A stretch of 64,000 nt of DNA from Candidatus Avelusimicrobium gallinaceum (GCA_944324965.1 CALUYH010000007.1:17020-81019); one strand, 5' to 3'. Shown: positions 8,477 to 18,121, counted from the stretch's first letter. Notes: generated by a model not told the origin, from the sequence alone. Numbers and translations are program-made.

Positions 8477-9627
8477 ACTTTTCCTGGCGCCGCGCCCGCA
8501 GCGTGGCTTTGAAAGAATACAAACACATTTTGCGCGACCCGTTCACCCTGGCCGTCACGCTTATTTTGCCGCTGGTGTTTGTGGGAATGTTCGGCTTTGT
8601 GATTGACCTGGACTACAAACATATGCGCGTGTACGTGCGCGACAACGACCAGACCAGCGTGTCGCGCCGGTTTTTGCAGGAAATGGCGTCTTCCGGTTAT
8701 TTTGATTTAACACCCGTCCACTCCCCGGCCGAGGCCGACCAGGCCCTGGAGAAAAACGGCAGCCCGGCCCTGCTGATTATCAAGCGCGGTTTTGGCCGCA
8801 ACGTCCGCTCCGGCAACCCGGAAACTCCCGGCCAAATCCAGCTGCTGGCCGACGGCACCGATAACGTGCAGGCCAGTATTATGGGCACGTATTTGCAAGG
8901 GGTAATCCAAAAAGCAAACGCCGTTTTTGCCCGGGACAACCCGGAATTATCCGGCGGTGCCGAACGGGCACCGAACGGCGGGGACCAAATCCGCAGCCGT
9001 TTTTTGTTCAACCCGGAGCTCAACAGCCGCTGGTTTATCGTGCCGGCGTTAAGCACCATTATTATTGGATTTTTGGCCATTGTGCTTACGGCGCTGACGG
9101 TAGCGAAAGAGTGGGAAAACGGCTCTATGGAACTGCTGCTGTCTACCCCGGTACGCCCGGCGGAAATTGTGCTGGGCAAGCTGGTGCCGTATTTCCTGCT
9201 GACGTTCTTTGACGTGCTGGTGGTGTTTGTGCTGGCGGTGTACGTGTTCCGCATTCCGTTTTTGGGGAGCTTTTTATTCTATATGGCGGCGTGCTGGGTG
9301 TACATCACGGGGGCGCTGGCGCTGGGGTTGGTCATTTCCGTCGTTACCCGCCAGCAGCAGGCAGCCATTCAGTTTGCGTTTGCGGTGGGACTATTGCCGT
9401 CGTTTATTTTCTCGGGGTTCATTTTCCCCATTGAAAATATGCCCGCGTTCTTCCAGTATTTTACGGCACTGTTCCCGCAGCGGTGGTTTTTGCTCATCAG
9501 CCGGACGGTGTTTTTAAGCGACGCCGCCCCAATGACCCTGGCCACGGCGTTTGGCGCCATCGGCTTGTTTGCGGCGGCGATGATTTTGCTGGCCGTACAT
9601 AAATTTAAAACGGATGTGGAACCATGA
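8473..9627 (+). CDS. ABC-2 type permease, first of two (YbhS-like)
   Basis: A 384-residue inner-membrane permease. One N-terminal membrane helix (about 25-45) is followed by a large extracytoplasmic domain of about 140 residues. Five helices in the C-terminal half include the ABC-2 signature around AKEWENGSMELLLSTPVRPAEIVLGKLVPY. This topology is that of the YbhS/YbhR and YhhJ exporters. It overlaps both neighbours by 4 nt. It is probably one half of a heterodimeric membrane domain. Confidence 0.9.
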   Translation: MNFSWRRARSVALKEYKHILRDPFTLAVTLILPLVFVGMFGFVIDLDYKHMRVYVRDNDQTSVSRRFLQEMASSGYFDLTPVHSPAEADQALEKNGSPALLIIKRGFGRNVRSGNPETPGQIQLLADGTDNVQASIMGTYLQGVIQKANAVFARDNPELSGGAERAPNGGDQIRSRFLFNPELNSRWFIVPALSTIIIGFLAIVLTALTVAKEWENGSMELLLSTPVRPAEIVLGKLVPYFLLTFFDVLVVFVLAVYVFRIPFLGSFLFYMAACWVYITGALALGLVISVVTRQQQAAIQFAFAVGLLPSFIFSGFIFPIENMPAFFQYFTALFPQRWFLLISRTVFLSDAAPMTLATAFGAIGLFAAAMILLAVHKFKTDVEP

Positions 9628-10739
9628 AACTGCGCGCACGCACCTTGAAAGGTTTTTTTGTAAAGGAAATTATTCAGATCCTGCGGGACCCGAAGATGAT
9701 TTTTGCCATTTTCTTCATCCCCGTGATGCAGACCATTATGTTCGGCCTGGCGCTGACCAGCGAAGTGAAAAACATCAAATTTGTGGTTGTTTCCAAGCCG
9801 GGCAAAATTGCCCAGGAAATTGAAAACCGTGCCTTGGCTTCGGGCTGGTTTAGCCGCGTGGAGGGGATAAACGGCGCCCAGGTGGAAGACCCGGAAGCGC
9901 TTATCGCTTCCCACCGGGCCGAAGCGGTGCTGGTGGCCCCGCCCGAAGGGTTTGAAAAAGCCCTGGAACGCGGCAACCAATCCATCCAACTGTTGTTGAA
10001 TGCCACCAACGCCCAGCGCGCCCAGCAGGTAAACGGATACGTGCAGCAAATCGTGGCCGAGGTGGCCCGCGCCAACGGATACAGCGTGGGCGGCGGGTTG
10101 ATTGATTTGGATATGCGGGTGCTGTTTAACCACTATATGGACACAACGTCGTATATGGTGCCGGCGCTGTTGGTGATGTCCACCTTCATCGTGTTACTCG
10201 TGGTGGGGGGGATGGCCATCGCCAAAGAAAAAGAAACCGGCACAATGGAAAAGCTCATCGTGTCCCCCTGCAGCGTGGAAGAAATTATGCTGGGCAAAAC
10301 ACTGCCGTATTTTGTGATCGGCCTGTGCATTGTGGGGCTTATTTTGTTTATCGGCGTGGCGGGGTTTGGTATTCCGTTCCGCGGCAGTTTGTGGCAAATT
10401 ACCGTCAACTCCGTGCTGTTTGCCGTGTCCGCCCTGGCGTGCGCGCTGCTTATCAGCACGGTGGTGCACACCCAACAGCAGGCCATGATGGCCAGCGTGC
10501 TGTATTTAATGCCGGCTATTTTGCTGTCCGGGGTGTTTTTCCCGGTGGCCAACATTCCGCCCGTGTTCCGCTGGATGTGCTATTTGAACCCGATGACGTA
10601 CTCCGTGGTCAACTTCCGCGCCATTATCCTAAAGGGGGGCGACGCGGCCTTCTTTTGGCAAAACTGCCTGTGGCTGGCGCTTATTTCCGCCGTATTGTGC
10701 GCGGCAGCCTACAAGAACTTCAAATCCAAACTCAACTGA
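9624..10739 (+). CDS. ABC-2 type permease, second of two (YbhR-like)
   Basis: A 371-residue paralogue of the preceding permease with the same 1+5 helix plan. The conserved cytoplasmic segment reads AIAKEKETGTMEKLIVSPC, followed by the EEIMLGKTLPYF element. It closes the efflux operon. The 52-nt gap to the next gene shows no T-rich hairpin, so read-through into the protease gene is possible. With the regulator, channel, adaptor and ATPases it completes a tripartite exporter. Confidence 0.9.
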   Translation: MKLRARTLKGFFVKEIIQILRDPKMIFAIFFIPVMQTIMFGLALTSEVKNIKFVVVSKPGKIAQEIENRALASGWFSRVEGINGAQVEDPEALIASHRAEAVLVAPPEGFEKALERGNQSIQLLLNATNAQRAQQVNGYVQQIVAEVARANGYSVGGGLIDLDMRVLFNHYMDTTSYMVPALLVMSTFIVLLVVGGMAIAKEKETGTMEKLIVSPCSVEEIMLGKTLPYFVIGLCIVGLILFIGVAGFGIPFRGSLWQITVNSVLFAVSALACALLISTVVHTQQQAMMASVLYLMPAILLSGVFFPVANIPPVFRWMCYLNPMTYSVVNFRAIILKGGDAAFFWQNCLWLALISAVLCAAAYKNFKSKLN

Positions 10740-10777
10740 CCCCCTTGCGCGCGCGTGCAGGAGCGGGGATAAATTAG

Positions 10778-10783
10778 TAAAAT
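10778..10783 (+). promoter_or_regulatory. possible -10 box close to the protease start
   Basis: TAAAAT ends 8 nt before the ATG at 10792, which lacks a clear ribosome site (only TAGGG). A start point 7-8 nt downstream of the box would fall on or next to the ATG, making a leaderless mRNA. No convincing -35 is seen. Confidence 0.35.
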
Positions 10784-10791
10784 GATAGGGT

Positions 10792-11427
10792 ATGGAAGTA
10801 ATTGTATATATACCCATTTTATTTTTCTCCATTGTGCTGCACGAGTTTGCACACGGCCTGGCGGCATACCGCCTGGGGGATGATACCGCTTACCTCAGCG
10901 GGCGCCTGACGCTAAACCCCCTGCACCACATAGACCCGATTGGCACGCTGGCCGTGCCGGCCTTCTGCTGGTTGGTGGGGCTGCCGCTGTTCGGCTGGGC
11001 CAAACCGGTGCCGATTAACCCGCTGCGGATGCCTTCGCCCCGCCGGGATATGGGCAAGGTGGCGTTTGCGGGGCCGGCGGTGAACCTGCTGCTGGCGGTG
11101 CTGTGCGTGTTGGTGATGAAAATTTTTCTCGTGATGCAAACGTCTTTTTCGCTCCGGACGCTGGAACAGCTGTTTAATTTCTTGCAGTATGCGATATTTA
11201 TTAATATCTTTTTGGCGGTTTTTAACTTAATCCCCATCCCGCCGCTGGACGGGGGGCGCATTGTGACGGCCCTGCTGCCGATACGGGCGGCACTAAAGTA
11301 TGATGCGTTCTTCGGCCGGTACGGCATGTATGTGGTGCTGGTGCTGATTTTAACCGGCGGCGTGAAATATATTTTGCTCCCTCCTACGATGCTTTTGGTG
11401 GGGGCTTTTTCCAAATTTTTAATGTAA
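10792..11427 (+). CDS. site-2 protease family (M50) membrane metalloprotease
   Basis: A 211-residue polytopic protein. The zinc motif HEFAH (H17-H21) is in the first helix and the second motif NLIPIPPLDGG lies near residues 143-153; the aspartate supplies the third ligand. Four or five membrane helices and the small size match the rhomboid-independent YwhC/SpoIVFB-like minimal branch without PDZ domain. The substrate is unknown. It starts the long run of genes ending at 24492 and is 14 nt upstream of trpS. Confidence 0.9.
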   Translation: MEVIVYIPILFFSIVLHEFAHGLAAYRLGDDTAYLSGRLTLNPLHHIDPIGTLAVPAFCWLVGLPLFGWAKPVPINPLRMPSPRRDMGKVAFAGPAVNLLLAVLCVLVMKIFLVMQTSFSLRTLEQLFNFLQYAIFINIFLAVFNLIPIPPLDGGRIVTALLPIRAALKYDAFFGRYGMYVVLVLILTGGVKYILLPPTMLLVGAFSKFLM

Positions 11428-11441
11428 TAACGAGGTAATTT

Positions 11442-12497
11442 ATGCAAACTGACAAAATTGTACTTTCCGGTATGCGCCCCACGGGCAAGCTGCACTTAGG
11501 TAACTTTCACGGTGCGCTTAAAAACTGGGTGACGCTGCAGGATAAGTACAACTGCTATTTTTTCGTGGCGGACTTACACTCTTTAACCACGGCTTACGAA
11601 CACACGGAAAATCTGGCCGAAAACAGCCACAGCATGCTGGTGGATTGGCTGACGGCGGGGCTGGACCCGAACAAATGTACGATTTTTATTCAATCGGACG
11701 TGCCCGAAGTAAGCGAATTGAACACGCTTTTGGGTATGATTACGCCGTTGGGTTGGCTGCTTAGAAACCCGACGTATAAAGACCAGATTCACGAACTTTT
11801 AAAACAAAAATACGCGGGGCAGCTGGATGATAAAACGCTGGCGGAAAAAGTAAACTCCATCGCCGGGGACGAAGATATTTCTTCTTTCGGCTTTTTGGGC
11901 TACCCGGTGCTGATGGCAACGGATATTTTAATCCAGCAGGCGGCGTATGTGCCGGTAGGAAAGGACCAAACCGCCCACTTGGAAATTGCCCGCTCCATCG
12001 CGCGCCGCTTTGCCGAAATTTACGGCGAACAAGTGTTCACGGAACCGGCCCCGTTGTTCACCACCGTGGCCCGCGTGCCGGGTATTGACGGGCGGAAAAT
12101 GTCCAAGTCCTACAACAATGCCATTAGTTTGGGCGAAGATTTGGACTCCGTGCGCAAAAAAGTGATGACGATGTTCACCGACCCCAACAAGAAAAAAGCC
12201 ACCGACCCCGCCAACCCCGAAGGTTGTGTGGTGTACGCGTTCCACAAAATTTACAACCCCAACGCCGCCAAACGCTGCGAAGAATGCAAAGCGGGCGCCT
12301 TGGGCTGTGTGGCGTGCAAAAAAGAACTGTTCGCCTTGATGGAACCGGAACTCCAGGCGTTTGTGGAACGGCGCAAAACGTTTGACAACGACAACGCCTT
12401 GTTGGAAAAAATCGTAAAAGAAGGCAAAGAACGCGCCCGCGCCAACGCGGCCAAAACGCTGGCCGCCGCCAAAAAAGTAATGCGCATTACGCATTAA
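11442..12497 (+). CDS. trpS: tryptophanyl-tRNA synthetase
   Basis: A 351-residue class I aminoacyl-tRNA synthetase that charges tRNA-Trp with tryptophan using ATP. The HIGH-type motif appears as KLHLGNFHG and the second signature as KMSKS within GIDGRKMSKSYNNAI. The length is slightly above the usual 330-340. An extra cysteine-bearing insert, CEECKAGALGCVACKK, occurs near residues 278-293 with four to five cysteines arranged like a zinc knuckle; such inserts are seen in some bacterial TrpRS. The ribosome site is CGAGGTAA. It lies between the site-2 protease and scpA. Confidence 0.96.
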   Translation: MQTDKIVLSGMRPTGKLHLGNFHGALKNWVTLQDKYNCYFFVADLHSLTTAYEHTENLAENSHSMLVDWLTAGLDPNKCTIFIQSDVPEVSELNTLLGMITPLGWLLRNPTYKDQIHELLKQKYAGQLDDKTLAEKVNSIAGDEDISSFGFLGYPVLMATDILIQQAAYVPVGKDQTAHLEIARSIARRFAEIYGEQVFTEPAPLFTTVARVPGIDGRKMSKSYNNAISLGEDLDSVRKKVMTMFTDPNKKKATDPANPEGCVVYAFHKIYNPNAAKRCEECKAGALGCVACKKELFALMEPELQAFVERRKTFDNDNALLEKIVKEGKERARANAAKTLAAAKKVMRITH

Positions 12498-12506
12498 AGG
12501 GAATTT

Positions 12507-13271
12507 ATGTTAGCTCCTGCACCGATAAATGTTCATATCAACGTGTTTGAAGGTCCGATGGACCTGCTGCTGCACTTGATTAAAAAAGACAACCTGGACA
12601 TTTGCGACATCAACATTGCGGAAATAACCCAGCAGTATTTGGATTATTTAAACGTGATGAAGGAGCTGAACCTGGAAGTGGCGGGCGAGTTTTTGGTAAT
12701 GGCCAGCACGCTGATGCAAATCAAGGCCAAGACGCTCTTGCCTTCCCAAGCGCCGACGACGGAGGACGAAGGACCCAACCCCGTAAAAGAATTGGTGGCC
12801 AAGCTGGTGGAATACCAGAAGTACAAAGAAGCCAGCAAATTTTTGGAACAAAAGTTTGAAGAAAACAAAGACAGTTTTTACCGTTCCGCACCGATTTTTG
12901 ACAACGGGGAAAAGGTCATCAACCTGCAAATGTTTGATTTGCTCTCCGCCGTCAAGCGCGCGTTTGAACGCTTGGACGAGCGCAAACGCATTGAACTGCT
13001 CAAAGTGGAAGAATTCCCCATTGAAACCAAGATGGAAAAAATCGTTCATATGCTGGCCCACCGCGAATGGGTGCTGTTGGACGATATTTTTGTGGGGGAA
13101 ACCAAAAAACGCGGGATTATCACGTGTTTTATGGCGCTGTTAGAGCTGATGAAAATTAAAAAACTCATCGCGCGCCAGGACGAAAAACTGGGCCAAATAC
13201 GGATTTATTTGAACCCGGAAAACAAAGACAAAGATTTTAAAACCTTAATGCACGGCGAAGAAACCAAGTAG
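12507..13271 (+). CDS. scpA: ScpA kleisin subunit of the SMC condensin
   Basis: A 254-residue segregation and condensation protein A. The N-terminal helical domain contains FEGPMDLLLHLIKKDNLDI and a C-terminal winged helix is present, as in kleisins that bridge the SMC heads. The length agrees with the family (about 230-260). It is followed 20 nt later by scpB, the usual pairing. The two join SMC (not in this window) to compact and segregate the chromosome. The central acidic linker (about 85-95) is normal for the family. Confidence 0.96.
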   Translation: MLAPAPINVHINVFEGPMDLLLHLIKKDNLDICDINIAEITQQYLDYLNVMKELNLEVAGEFLVMASTLMQIKAKTLLPSQAPTTEDEGPNPVKELVAKLVEYQKYKEASKFLEQKFEENKDSFYRSAPIFDNGEKVINLQMFDLLSAVKRAFERLDERKRIELLKVEEFPIETKMEKIVHMLAHREWVLLDDIFVGETKKRGIITCFMALLELMKIKKLIARQDEKLGQIRIYLNPENKDKDFKTLMHGEETK

Positions 13272-13291
13272 CCGCCCGGAGGAATTGCTAT

Positions 13292-14482
13292 ATGCCAACC
13301 GAAGAAGAATTGCAAACTCAAGCCGCCGTTTCCGCTGCCCCGTCTGCGGAGGCGCAGAAACCGGCCGCCGAACCTCTTTCCTCCGATGCAGCGGTCCCGC
13401 AAACCGAAACGGCCGCCGAGGCGGTTGCCGAACAAACCGTGCAGACGCCGGAACAGGCGCCCGAACAAGCCGAACCGGCGGATGAACACATGGCGCAACC
13501 GCAGGAATCAGCCGCCGAAACTACAACGGAACAAGCGGCGCAACCGACCGCCGAAAAAGAATCCTCCGCCGCCCGCAAGGCCCAAACGGAAGACGAAAAA
13601 CCCTTTGAACTGGTGCCCACCAGTGAGTTTAAGCAAATTGTAGAAACGCTTTTGTTCATTACGGACCGCCCGCTAAAGCCCGGCCGCATTGCCGACGTGA
13701 TTGACGGCGTGGACGCGCGCCGCGTGCGCGAAATGATTTTGGAAATCCAGGACGATTACCTCCGCCGCAACAGCGCCATCCAAGTGGTGGAAGTCGGCGG
13801 CGGGTTCCAAATGTCCACCAAGCCCGAATACGGCCGCTGGGTGCGCCGGTTATACAACGAAAAAATGACCACCAAACTTTCCAACGCGGCACTGGAAACA
13901 CTGGCCATTATTGCTTACAAGCAACCGATCACCCGGGCGGAAATGGAAGCCATCCGCGGGGTGGACGTGGCCGGCCCGCTGGAAAGATTGTTGGAGCGCT
14001 CGCTCGTGCGCGTGGTGGGCAAGAAGGACACCGTCGGCCGCCCGCTGGTGTACGGCACGACCGATGAATTTTTGCGGATGTTCGGATTAAACAAAGTGTC
14101 CGACCTGCCCGATTTGCAGGTGTTTGCCGCCAAGTCCCTGCACGAAAAACAGGCCGATTTGCCGTTTGGCGAACCGCTGCCGCCGCTGGCGGAGCCGGGC
14201 ATTATTCCGCTGGAAGAATTGGAAGGCGAGGAGCGCTTGGAAGCGCTGGACTCGTCGGCCGACCCGTTTTTTAAACACAACAGCTATAACAAAGGTGATT
14301 TCTTTGGCGAGCCCGTCGCGCAGCCGGACGCACCGGCCGCAGGCGACGCCGTCCCGCAGGAACAACCTGCCCAACCGCCGCACGCTCCCGCCGCTCAACC
14401 GGCCGAAGCGGCGCCGGAAACCGCACAAACCCCGGCTGAACCCCAGCCGCAAACGCAGGACGTACCCCAGGAGGAAAAATAG
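13292..14482 (+). CDS. scpB: ScpB condensin subunit with long low-complexity tails
   Basis: A 396-residue protein. The conserved double winged-helix core spans about residues 110-290 and includes KQIVETLLFITDRPLKPGRI and the ALETLAIIAYKQPITRAEMEAIRGV signature. Normal ScpB is about 180-200 residues. Here an Ala/Glu/Pro/Gln-rich tail of about 105 residues precedes the core and one of about 100 residues follows it. The ATG at 13292 has CGGAGGAA upstream and no better internal start. It acts with ScpA and SMC. The tails may be disordered tethers; their role is unknown. The gene ends 2 nt before glgA. Confidence 0.93.
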   Translation: MPTEEELQTQAAVSAAPSAEAQKPAAEPLSSDAAVPQTETAAEAVAEQTVQTPEQAPEQAEPADEHMAQPQESAAETTTEQAAQPTAEKESSAARKAQTEDEKPFELVPTSEFKQIVETLLFITDRPLKPGRIADVIDGVDARRVREMILEIQDDYLRRNSAIQVVEVGGGFQMSTKPEYGRWVRRLYNEKMTTKLSNAALETLAIIAYKQPITRAEMEAIRGVDVAGPLERLLERSLVRVVGKKDTVGRPLVYGTTDEFLRMFGLNKVSDLPDLQVFAAKSLHEKQADLPFGEPLPPLAEPGIIPLEELEGEERLEALDSSADPFFKHNSYNKGDFFGEPVAQPDAPAAGDAVPQEQPAQPPHAPAAQPAEAAPETAQTPAEPQPQTQDVPQEEK

Positions 14483-14484
14483 TT

Positions 14485-15933
14485 ATGAATATCGTTTTAG
14501 CCGCAAGCGAAGCCTTCCCGTTTTGTAAGACCGGCGGTCTGGCCGACGTGGTGGGCGCTTTGTGCCAACAGTTTGCCATGCGCAAAGGCAACAAAGTGCT
14601 GCTGTTCCTGCCGCATTACCGCAGCATTGTGCGGGTGTCTTCCTTAAAAGTCGTGCCCGGCGTGTATTTAATCCCGATCGGGGACCGCATTGAACAAGTT
14701 TCCCTTTCCTATATTAACTGGGGCAATGTGCTGGTGTTTTTTGTAGGCAGCCGCAAGTATTTTGACCGCCCCGAACTGTACCGCACCAAAGCGGGCGAAT
14801 TCCCGGATAACGACGAACGCTTTATTCTGTTCAGCCGTGCGGTATTGGAAGGGTGCAAATTCATCGGCTTCCGCCCGGACATCATCCACTGCCACGATTG
14901 GCAGACGGGCTTAATCCCGGCGTATTTAAAAACCGTCTACAAGCTGGACGCTTTCTATACCCGCACCCGCAGCCTCTACACCATTCACAACATCGCCTAC
15001 CAGGGGCACTACCCCTATTCCACCTTTAAAAAAGCCGGCTTCCACCCCGTGGATTACACGCCGGACAAATTTGAGTATTACGGCGGCATCAGCTTTTTGA
15101 AAAGCGGCATCGTGTTTGCCGATAACATCAACACCGTCAGCCCCAACTATGCGCGCGAAGTCCAGACGGACCCCGCCATGGGCTTTGGGCTGGAAGGGCT
15201 GCTGCGCTACCGCAGCAAAAACTTCTGCGGTATCGTCAACGGCATTGATACCGACGTGTGGGACCCGGAAATTGACCCCGTGCTCCCCATCGGCTACGAC
15301 GCCAGCGAAGTCACCAAAGGCAAACTGGCCGCCAAACTGGCCCTGCAGCAACAGTGCAAACTGACGCAGGACCCCGAAAAACCGCTCATCGGCATTGTGT
15401 CGCGCCTGGACTATCAAAAAGGGTTGGATGTGGTGGTCAGCCTGATTGAACGGCTGAAAGACCGCGCCCAATTTGTGGTGCTGGGTATGGGCGACCCGAT
15501 GCTGGAAAAAGCCTACCAAAGCCTGGCGCGCAACAACCCGGCCAGCGTCAGCTACAACGGCCGCCTGGACGAAGATTTGGCCCACCGCATTTATGCGGGG
15601 GCGGATATTTTCCTGATGCCGTCGCGCTTTGAGCCGTGCGGCCTTTCGCAGTTAATCGCCATGAAGTACGGCACCCTGCCCGTCGTGTCCAAGGTGGGAG
15701 GCCTGGTGGATACGGTGCGCGGGTATCGCCCCGGCAACGAAGACACCGCCACAGGGTTCTTTATTGAAGAATTTAACGAAAACGGCATTTATGCCACGGT
15801 GGACTATGCTTTGCGCATTTTTAACGACCGCCAACTCTGGACGCGCCTGGTGCGCAACGCCATGCGGCAGGATTTGTCGTGGGATAAATCGGCGCAAGCC
15901 TACCTGGACCTGTACCGCAAAACCATTAATTAG
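14485..15933 (+). CDS. glgA: glycogen synthase (ADP-glucose)
   Basis: A 482-residue GT5 glycosyltransferase elongating alpha-1,4-glucan from ADP-glucose. The N-terminal substrate loop reads KTGGLADVVGAL (about 14-25). The C-terminal Rossmann half has SRLDYQKGLD and the retaining-transferase motif SRFEPCGLSQLIAMKYG, with the catalytic glutamate E in FEPCGL. The length is the usual 470-490. The ribosome site AGGAGG overlaps the end of scpB, implying coupling. It shows that the organism stores glycogen; glgB and glgC are not in the window. Confidence 0.96.
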   Translation: MNIVLAASEAFPFCKTGGLADVVGALCQQFAMRKGNKVLLFLPHYRSIVRVSSLKVVPGVYLIPIGDRIEQVSLSYINWGNVLVFFVGSRKYFDRPELYRTKAGEFPDNDERFILFSRAVLEGCKFIGFRPDIIHCHDWQTGLIPAYLKTVYKLDAFYTRTRSLYTIHNIAYQGHYPYSTFKKAGFHPVDYTPDKFEYYGGISFLKSGIVFADNINTVSPNYAREVQTDPAMGFGLEGLLRYRSKNFCGIVNGIDTDVWDPEIDPVLPIGYDASEVTKGKLAAKLALQQQCKLTQDPEKPLIGIVSRLDYQKGLDVVVSLIERLKDRAQFVVLGMGDPMLEKAYQSLARNNPASVSYNGRLDEDLAHRIYAGADIFLMPSRFEPCGLSQLIAMKYGTLPVVSKVGGLVDTVRGYRPGNEDTATGFFIEEFNENGIYATVDYALRIFNDRQLWTRLVRNAMRQDLSWDKSAQAYLDLYRKTIN

Positions 15934-15941
15934 GAGATTGT

Positions 15942-17321
15942 ATGAAGAAATTTTACCGCGCGTTTGGCCTGCTGTTGGCGTGTCTGCTGTTGGGCGGCAC
16001 TTTGCAGGCGGGGGACGTAAAAAACGTGATTTGGATTATCGGGGACGGTATGGGCCCCGACGCGATGGGCTTTTTTATGCAGGGGGTGCGCTACGGCGGA
16101 CTGAAAGATTACCCGGATAAAGTATCCCACCTGGAACAATTTTTGCAAAACGCCCAGTGGGGGCTGTTTTTCAATAATACCTATGATACGGTGGTGACCG
16201 ACTCCGCCGCAGCGGGCACGCAAATGGCCACGGGCCGCCTGTCCCGCCCGGAATCGGTGGGAGTGGATTACAACGGTCAGCCGGCCGAAAATTTGCTGGA
16301 GCTGGCCCGCAAACAAGGCAAAGCGGTGGGCGTCATTTCCGACGCGTACGTGACGGACGCCACGCCGGCCGCGTTTTTGGCGCATGTGCCCAACCGCAGC
16401 GAAAAAATGGAAATTGCCCGCCAGATTGTGGCTTTTGAGCCGGACGTACTGCTGGGGGGCGGACTTAAGTATTTTACCACGGGGGAAAACAAAAAATTAT
16501 TGAGCGAAGCCAAAAAGAAAGGCTACCGCGTGGTGAAGAACAAAAAAGAGTTGGCCGCCGTCAAATCCGGCCGCGTGCTGGGCTTGTTTTCCGATACTTC
16601 CATGCCCATGGCGGTGGAAATGCACCGCTACCCCAAACTGCCCACGCTGACGGAGCAAACCCAAAAAGCGGTGGAACTGCTTATCCAAAACGAAGACGGC
16701 TTTGTGCTGGTGGTGGAAGCCGGCAAGATAGATTGGGCCGCCCACGCGCACGACGCCGGGGCCTGGTTCTACGAAATGAAAGAGCTGGATAATTTATTAC
16801 AATATGTGCAGGCCTTCGCCGATAAAAACGGCGAAACGCTGGTTTATTTAAATGCCGACCATGACACCGGCCTGGGCGCCTTTGCCTATCGCCACGTGGG
16901 CAAGCAAAAAGCCATGCAAAAAACGGCGCAGGGCGAAGTGCTTTACGGCGGGGATGTGGATTACGCGTCGTTTAACACGTTTGCCCAGCTGGAAAAGCAG
17001 CAAAGCAGTTTGTACTATTTGGAAGAGGAACTCAAACAGCTGCCTGCCGAAAAATTAACGCCCGCGTATTTGCAGAAGCGCTTTGACGAGGCGTTGGGGA
17101 TGAAAGTGGATATTTCCAAATTTGACAATTTGACCGACGTGAGCGGCCTGTTTGAACAATTAAACGAATCCCGCGGGCTGGTGTGGGCGACGCCGAACCA
17201 CTCGTCGCTGGCTATTTTAAGCGCGGCGTACGGGCCGCAGGCGGATGAATTTGCAGGCGTATACCACAACACGGATATTTTGCCGCGTTTTAAACAAGCC
17301 TTGGGCTGGAGCGATAAATGA
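15942..17321 (+). CDS. alkaline phosphatase, exported
   Basis: A 459-residue alkaline phosphatase superfamily enzyme with a signal peptide (about 1-23). The first metal motif is IIGDGMG, and the nucleophile serine lies in TVVTDSAAAGTQMATG, equivalent to the S102 region of E. coli PhoA. Histidine/aspartate metal ligands appear in IDWAAHAHDAG, LNADHDTG and TPNHSS. It should cleave phosphate monoesters in the periplasm using two zinc ions and magnesium. No pho-box is evident, since it is embedded in an operon 8 nt after glgA and overlapping the ftsX-like gene by 4 nt. Substrate range is uncertain; phosphodiesterase activity is possible. Confidence 0.92.
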   Translation: MKKFYRAFGLLLACLLLGGTLQAGDVKNVIWIIGDGMGPDAMGFFMQGVRYGGLKDYPDKVSHLEQFLQNAQWGLFFNNTYDTVVTDSAAAGTQMATGRLSRPESVGVDYNGQPAENLLELARKQGKAVGVISDAYVTDATPAAFLAHVPNRSEKMEIARQIVAFEPDVLLGGGLKYFTTGENKKLLSEAKKKGYRVVKNKKELAAVKSGRVLGLFSDTSMPMAVEMHRYPKLPTLTEQTQKAVELLIQNEDGFVLVVEAGKIDWAAHAHDAGAWFYEMKELDNLLQYVQAFADKNGETLVYLNADHDTGLGAFAYRHVGKQKAMQKTAQGEVLYGGDVDYASFNTFAQLEKQQSSLYYLEEELKQLPAEKLTPAYLQKRFDEALGMKVDISKFDNLTDVSGLFEQLNESRGLVWATPNHSSLAILSAAYGPQADEFAGVYHNTDILPRFKQALGWSDK

Positions 17322-18121
17322 AGGATAAAGAGTTGACCGAATTTTTTGAAGGGAAAAAACAAAAAAAATCCGCGCCGAAGCAGGTGTTTCGGCTGCACCG
17401 GCGGTTGTTTTTGCTGGTGTTTGCGGTGGCGGCGCTGTTGCAGAGCGTGGTGTTTGTGGACATGCGCCTGGGCAGCTACTACCGGGAAATGGACGACAAT
17501 TTTAAAGTATTGCTGACGGTGAACGGCGAAACCGACAACCAAAAGCTGGAAGAAATCGGCGAGTCCTTGAACCAAAAGCGGGACATTACGTCCGTGCGGC
17601 TGTTTTCCCCGCAGGACGCACTGGAAACGGTCAAACGCCAAAACCCGCAGCTGACGGACGCGTTGCTGCTAATGGGCAAAAACAAAATGCCTGCGTATTT
17701 TGAACTGAAACTAAATTCCCGCGCGATTAATAACATCCGCCCGTTTATAGACAACCTGGCGGCGGAATATCCGTCGCTGGCGCCGCATTATAATTTTGAA
17801 CACGCGCGGCTGTTATTCTTTACGGGGCTGTGCGCAAAACTGTTGCACATTGCGGTTATTTTTGCGCTGTTAATCTTTTTGGCCTTTATGTTTTTGGTGG
17901 AGGCCTATCCGTCCAACGAAGTGCGCGCCCATTATCTGGGGGGTGCGGTGTCGGGCGTGTTGGCGGGGCTGGCGTCGTGCGCGTTTTTTGCGGTGCTGGT
18001 GTTCCCCACCGGGTTTTTGGTGCAGGCCGCGGGCCAGTTTACGACGCTGGGCCGGCAGCTTTTGATGTTGGCCTTCTGCGGATTATTCGGGTGGACGTTA
18101 TCAAAATGGCAAAAATTTTAA
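17318..18121 (+). CDS. ftsX: FtsX-like cell-division membrane protein
   Basis: A 267-residue protein with a basic cytoplasmic N-terminus, one helix (about 28-48), a periplasmic domain of about 115 residues, and three C-terminal helices (about 167-193, 206-232, 243-262). This is the FtsX plan. In other bacteria FtsX with the ATPase FtsE relays division-site signals to EnvC-type amidase activators. The next gene is EnvC-like and overlaps by 16 nt, which strongly supports the call because sequence identity to known FtsX is weak by eye. FtsE is not adjacent here. Confidence 0.75.
   Translation: MKDKELTEFFEGKKQKKSAPKQVFRLHRRLFLLVFAVAALLQSVVFVDMRLGSYYREMDDNFKVLLTVNGETDNQKLEEIGESLNQKRDITSVRLFSPQDALETVKRQNPQLTDALLLMGKNKMPAYFELKLNSRAINNIRPFIDNLAAEYPSLAPHYNFEHARLLFFTGLCAKLLHIAVIFALLIFLAFMFLVEAYPSNEVRAHYLGGAVSGVLAGLASCAFFAVLVFPTGFLVQAAGQFTTLGRQLLMLAFCGLFGWTLSKWQKF

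Noticed and set aside
12251..12487. Zinc-finger protein hidden in trpS
   Set aside because: The cysteine cluster at codons 278-293 is in frame within trpS and matches inserts known in bacterial TrpRS, so it is not a separate gene.
17830..18105. N-terminal extension of the EnvC-like frame
   Set aside because: These codons read Gly/Val/Arg-rich nonsense and overlap the FtsX-like gene in another frame; the signal peptide begins at 18106.
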